64,000 nt of DNA from NCBI RefSeq assembly GCF_030052815.1, contig NC_079495.1, positions 48,957,043 through 49,021,042 on the forward strand, given 5' to 3'. Positions 59,237 to 64,000 of this stretch are shown here, piece by piece. A program made the translations under genes and the position numbers. Positions within the stretch are counted from its first letter, which is position 1. Every line of letters begins with the position of its first letter. The stretch comes from Hevea brasiliensis (lineage: Eukaryota > Streptophyta > Magnoliopsida > Malpighiales > Euphorbiaceae). The notes below the pieces were generated by a model, which ran no database searches, had not been told where the DNA came from, and saw nothing but the letters and a program-made list of their open reading frames with translations.

Positions 59237-62200
59237 TGTAACACCCCTATGTTCGGTAGTGCATTCTACTGTTCCAGTGACCAGTGTCGGTCTGGATAGT
59301 TAGAATGCCTAGAACTACATTTAAATGTTTGTGAAGAGACATAAAATAATGAAATACAAAAAAAAAAGAAAAACAAAGGAAAAAAAAAAGGAAAAATAAT
59401 AGCAATGAAATGTAACCAAGTTAAACGAGTTGAGAACCATAGCGATGGGTGACCGCACCAGCCCTAGATTGCGGGGAACCCTGGAAAATATTTTTAAGAC
59501 TTAAATAAACATATATTGAAGTATAAATTTCATTAGAAATATCAAAGAAAAATTAATTAATCAGTACAAAGAAAGACGAGAAATCAAGAAAACGACAAAA
59601 CTCGGTGTTACCGAAAAATCGAGAATACAACCCGAATAGGGGTATTGTGGTCATTTGACACCCTGAGTTTCCTTTTGACCTAAATGTCCATTAAAAATAA
59701 ATGTTATTAAACTTTGAAAATACCATGAAAAATTAAAATGAGATACATTATGTAAATAGTGAAAGTGTGGTGGCCAAATTGCAAAAATTGAAAAGTTTAA
59801 CATTAAAATAGATTTTTAATCAATTAGTGCTCCACTAACATCACTTAAGTGGACAGCCAACTCCACTAACTCCATCTTCTTCTTCTTCTACATTCTTCTC
59901 CAAGACAAACCAAATTCTCTAAAAATTCTTCCATGGCCGCACCATATCATAAGCTCCATTTACCATGATTAAGCCATGGTTTCTTGCAAATTTCTTCATT
60001 AAAAGTGGTGTATACCTCTTGGGCAGATTATTGGGAGCAAGAAAGTTAAGTTTTGGTGAGGTTTTAAAGAACTTCAAAAGTGGTAAGTGAGTGTTTTCAA
60101 TTCTTGTTTCATTAAAAGTGTAACCAAGGTTGTGGGTAATTAATTTATGGAAGAATTTTTGAAGTTTGATGTTTTAATGGAGATGTACATTTTGGCAGCC
60201 ATGGAAATTCTGTATATGTAACTTGTTTTTACTTGTTTATGGTTGTCTAAGATGTTGTTATTGATGGCAGCATGGATATGTGTATAATGGTTTGAATTTG
60301 GACATGTAAATGAGGTATGTCATGTGGTTAATTGTTGTAATTGGACTTGGAAAAATTCTGAGTTATAATGTGTTTGTTGAGAGTTGTTACAAGCTGCCAT
60401 AATGACCAAAAATGTGAAGTAAAGTGTGTTAATGTTATGGTACAAACCAGAATTGGCATGGAAGAATTAATTTGGTAAGTGTTGGATGTGTAATTGGTAA
60501 GGATAAACAATGTGTAATAGGGCAGCGTACATTTTAGCTTAGAACCTTAAGTGTGTGACTCCAATTGGTATGAGACCAATTGGAGGTGAAACTAGGCACA
60601 AAATGTGCCAACTTTCATGAAGGAAGCTTACCAAAATTCTGCCTGGAAGGTGACTTGAAAGCCTGAAAATTGACTATTTGGGTAGTAGTTGGTGTTTTGA
60701 CCATAACTCACTCAAAACAGGTCCAAATGACCTGAAATTTTTACCATGAATAGTATAGACATATATCTACAATTCTTATGAAGACACTAAAGCCCAGAAA
60801 AGGCCAAAACCAAGCCAAATAGCTTGCAAAAGTTCAGGTACCAAAACTGGCCTAACCAAAAGTGACCTAAAAATGACCTAAAGTTACCATTTTGGTGCAT
60901 TCTGTCCAGCATTGGTAAATTGACCATAACTTGGCCTACACAACTTAGAATAATCTGAAATTTTGCCCCGTGTGCAATAAGACATAGACCTACAAGTTTG
61001 TAGTTTGGACTGAAACCCAAAAACCGAGGGAACTAGGTCATCCAGCTAGGTCAAAATAGTACACCGAAATCCAGTAAATTACAATAAAATGCAATATACT
61101 TGAAAGTGAATTTGGTAACATGTACTAACACTAAAAGGCTATAAAATGTGACATATTGGTAACATTAAACCTAATTCATCTAGAGTGTATCGAGGGTCAA
61201 CATTTTAGATTGACTAAGGAAAATACTAGAATTCAATAAATTAATTATTAAGCCTTATTGTTAGAGACAGTTTAAATGAGTACTGAAACACTTCAAATTG
61301 TGTGTTTCAGTTAGCAAAGACTCAGGGAAGGGAAAGGAAACACTGAGTAAGCGCCAAGAGGCATTTATCAGAGGTTTGTGGACAATTAGTTTTTAACTGA
61401 TTTTATTTTGAATATTTCATATGATTAAATGACATATTTTTCTTATGTATTATGTTTAACAAGCATTGGATTTAATTCAATGATTATTGAAATTGTTATA
61501 GTATGTATGAATTTAGCTTTGTGAAATAGTATTTCCACAAGTATTAAGCATTGTTGTGGATTGAATAAATTATGTTTTGGAAAATTGTGATAGAACATGT
61601 TTTGAATTGTGATGGGCAATTTTCATGGAAAAATGCAAATTTATGATTTGAATTGTGATGAGCATAAAAATTATTGGATATTGGAATTGACTTTGAATCG
61701 AATTATATTGTGATTTATGCTCACTAAAAGGATTGTGATATTATTTTATATCTCACTATAGATGCTTGACTAGGTTATTACCCGTCTCTCTCATTTGTTG
61801 TGAAGACAATGGAGTTAGTTGTGTTTTGATTACAATGGTATATGCACAGGCTTAGATTCTCCTCTTATTAGAGGTTAGATCTAAGTTTTTTATGTTATGG
61901 CCCTTTTGAAAGATTCATTATTGTGATGTGTATTGTGCACGATGATTTGACCTCCCCGACCATAGGGAGTTAGAATCACCCCGAAGATGGCCCTTTCAGA
62001 TTAGTCTTGCATAGTTAGTGAGATAAAGAATGGTTTTTGAGATAAAGAATGGTTTTTGAATAGTAAAGAATTGTGATTTCAATTATGATTTATGTATAAT
62101 CGATTTTGTTGGAATTACCTTAAATGGTTAGTTATGATTTGATAAATTGAATTTTGTGATCAAAGTCATTTTATACAAATGATTTATATTATTGGCAATG

Positions 62201-62945
62201 AATATTTTGAGTTTTGGAATTTGATGAGTATTCAGATTTCCAAATTATTTGCTGTAAATTTTGTCAATGTATATTGTATTATGTTTTAAATCATAGTTGT
62301 GCACCACTGAGTTCACCACTCAGCGATAGCTTTGTATGCTATCGCAGTTGAAAAGACCAAAGAGCAATTGAGTAAGCTTCTTTAAAGAGACATTCAGAAC
62401 AGCTCCAGGTATATCATAGGTATACCCATGTACATAGGTTTTGATGTATGCATGTAATAATATGTATGTAAATTATTTGAGCAGTTGTATAAAAACTCTT
62501 GTAAAATATTTTGGTATGTAATTAAATGTAAATTATTATAAATGTAAATTTGAGATTTTATTTACTTGAATAGTTTTGTAATATAAATTTTGAGTCTTGT
62601 AATCAATGAAATGTTTCTTTATGATGAGATTGGTTTGAAAATGAATTGATTGTTTATTGAGATTTGAATTGAAATGAAGTTATTGGAGTTGTATTTGAGA
62701 AAATATATTGGGAGTATTTTCTTTTGCAGGATTGAAAAACAGTTTTCTCAAAATACAACCGGCACTTTGCCGAAATTTTGAAAAAATTTTATAACACCAG
62801 ATTTTAATCGATGATTTAAATTTCACGAAAATTATTTTAAAATCCCTTGTAGCATATTTAATGGGTTATCGATAGGTGAAGTATGGTAATTCATTAAGTG
62901 TGCTATGCGATCATGTTACATTTTACAGGGGAGTAGGGTGTGACA
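59237..62945 (+). mobile_element. Element H, complete 5' LTR (A family)
   Basis: The LTR is 3,709 bp, from TGTAACACC to GGTGTGACA, with left flank GTAGT (59232-59236). It is A-family by the head (CTACTGTTCCAGTGACCAG), the CGATGGGTGACC block, the TTAGAGACAGTTTAAATGAG stretch shared with F, the hairpin pair (62307-62345) and the terminus. The PBS and a gag relic follow, so H is an element with an internal region and not a solo LTR. Its 3' part is beyond the window. Confidence 0.93.
62307..62345 (+). promoter_or_regulatory. Conserved LTR double hairpin, H
   Basis: Stem 1 is CTGAGT/ACTCAG with loop TCACC. Stem 2 is GCGATAGC/GCTATCGC with loop TTTGTAT. A TATATTGTATTAT stretch lies 25-40 bp upstream. 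Confidence 0.75.
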
Positions 62946-62952
62946 TGTTTTG

Positions 62953-62964
62953 TGGTATCAGAGC
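62953..62964 (+). other. Primer binding site of H
   Basis: TGGTATCAGAGC starts eight bases after the LTR end, the iMet-type site on the + strand. The gap is slightly longer than in X or D. Confidence 0.92.
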
Positions 62965-63131
62965 TATGGTTTTAAAGTAAATTTCGAACTGTGAATTTGA
63001 AATCTTTTTGTCGGTAACTGCAACTGCTCAAATGTTTGATACATATAGTGCATTTACATCATAAATATGAATTAATGGAGAGGAATCTCCTTGTGTTGGT
63101 TGTACAGGAATAGAAAATCTTGTGAAAAGAT

Positions 63132-63788
63132 ATGGAAGAGAAGAATGAGATAATAGAACAGTCTGTGATGGCAGAAGTACAAGTTGAGGCCCCAGCCCCA
63201 CAAAGTGTTGAAGGCTCGACTGTACCAGTTTTACCGGTACAAATTACTGCACAAATGGCCCAGCAAATGGCCACACTCTTTCAATAAATGACTGATACTC
63301 TGTTAGCTCAAGCTCAAGCACAAACCCAACCCCCACAAGGGCAGTGTGAAATAGAGAAAAGGGAGAAACCTATGGGTCAGAGCTCAAACAGTAATTTGGG
63401 GAAGAGAAAAGAATTTGAGGAACCCCGAGCTCAGGGATATGACAGAGGCGGATCATCAGAGCAGAGAACACCAAGATCTAGTCGTCGAACAACCAGAAGT
63501 TCCTATTCTGCCCGTTTCTGCCATGTTTGTGGTAAGCTACATGGAGGTATTTGTTGTAAGGCCTCTAGAGCCTACTACAATTGTGGAAAGCTTGGACACT
63601 TTGTGAGAGATTGTACTAGAACACCTCAATCTGCACTCCGGAGTTCACAGACAGTCAATCAGAGTCGAGATAGAAATAGAGTTGGTACTCCTCACCACCA
63701 TAACACAGTGAATCAACCCGAATATAGTAGCGCACCAGTCAGAGTGTCCACATGCACCAAGGAAAAAGAACAGAAACTTCGGATGTAG
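63132..63788 (+). pseudogene. gag: gag pseudogene of H, capsid core missing
   Basis: From ATG 63132 the frame reads MEEKNEIIEQSVMAEVQVEA, then AQMAQQMATLFQ, a TAA (63285-63287), and continues in phase with MTDTLLAQAQAQTQPPQG. It then jumps to a basic linker (SSNSNLGKRKEFEE) and two knuckle-like motifs, CHVCGKLHGGIC and YYNCGKLGHFVRDC. The capsid domain present in X and D is absent, and the second knuckle has Tyr where its first Cys belongs. The frame stops at 63786-63788. It cannot form a capsid. Confidence 0.88.
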
Positions 63789-64000
63789 CTGCTGGTAAGT
63801 TCTTAATTTTTGAAAGAAACAATTAGTTATTATTTGATCCCAACACTACTTAGTTGTGTGCTAGTGTTAGAACTATATGTTCTATTGTTATTCCTTTACA
63901 AGAGAATAAATTTTGATGTATTAGTGACTAGTCCTTTAGGATAAAAATTATAATAATAAGTATGATTGACATTAATTTTGGAAGAATTATTAGCTAAAAG
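63789..64000 (+). pseudogene. Degenerate protease-start region of H
   Basis: Reading across frames, fragments resembling FLIFERN, LFDPNTT and VLVTSPLG appear in the order seen in the D protease start (LVDPGSTHSYI, ILVTNPLG). The catalytic Asp-Ser/Thr-Gly is not preserved and the frames are broken. The assignment rests on these short matches; the window ends here. Confidence 0.45.

Noticed and set aside
1..64000. Host genes hidden between elements
   Set aside because: All stretches could be assigned to LTR or internal regions of elements; no exon-like conserved frame or known host domain was seen.

Overview
The window is gene-poor plant nuclear DNA, and essentially every base can be assigned to LTR retrotransposons stacked inside one another. 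The Ty3/gypsy gag relics, the tRNA-iMet-type primer binding sites (TGGTATCAGAGC), the Tat-lineage polyprotein relic and the multi-kilobase LTRs all point to a eudicot plant; the species cannot be fixed from sequence alone. I found no host protein-coding gene, tRNA, rRNA or CRISPR array. The many 60-145 residue open frames are chance frames in AT-rich LTRs.

Layout. Element X (+ strand) forms the oldest visible layer: the end of its 5' LTR (1269-3417), a PBS, and a broken gag in two pieces (3545-3899 and 26623-26809). An LTR end (Y, 1-1268) lies inside X's LTR. X's gag is split by solo LTR A (3900-26617, target duplication TGTTG). A is split by solo LTR A' (4937-24227, duplication TTAAA). A' is split by a tandem array of three B-family LTRs of about 4.4 kb joined by two internal regions of about 355 bp (4988-18999). 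A second insertion in X's gag, at 26810, is element C (- strand): a 4.07-kb LTR, a 213-bp internal region with PBS, and a second LTR. That second LTR was entered by four further elements: E (31363-47362, Tat-lineage relic, duplication ATCCA), B' (48397-52701, solo LTR, ATAAG), D (53726-59028, gag-bearing relic, TGTCT) and H (from 59237, running off the window). E's two LTRs carry solo LTRs F (32056-35678, CTATT) and G (43329-47267, CATGC).

How the parts relate. A, A', F, H, B, B', C, D, G, X and Y belong to one broad Ty3/gypsy assemblage: they share LTR end motifs, a U3 head block, degenerate repeated modules of about 180-230 bp, and a stem-loop about 600-690 bp upstream of the LTR 3' end. 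B and C have almost no internal region and cannot encode anything; they keep only a PBS, a leader motif also found in the gag-bearing copies, and a polypurine tract. They look like non-autonomous elements with very large LTRs, mobilised in trans by relatives such as X and D once were. No intact gag-pol is visible.

Main points for follow-up: the stem-loop pair with compensatory changes placed just after a TATA-like box in the LTRs; the three-LTR array; the repeated design of giant LTR plus tiny internal region; and the modular build of the LTRs.
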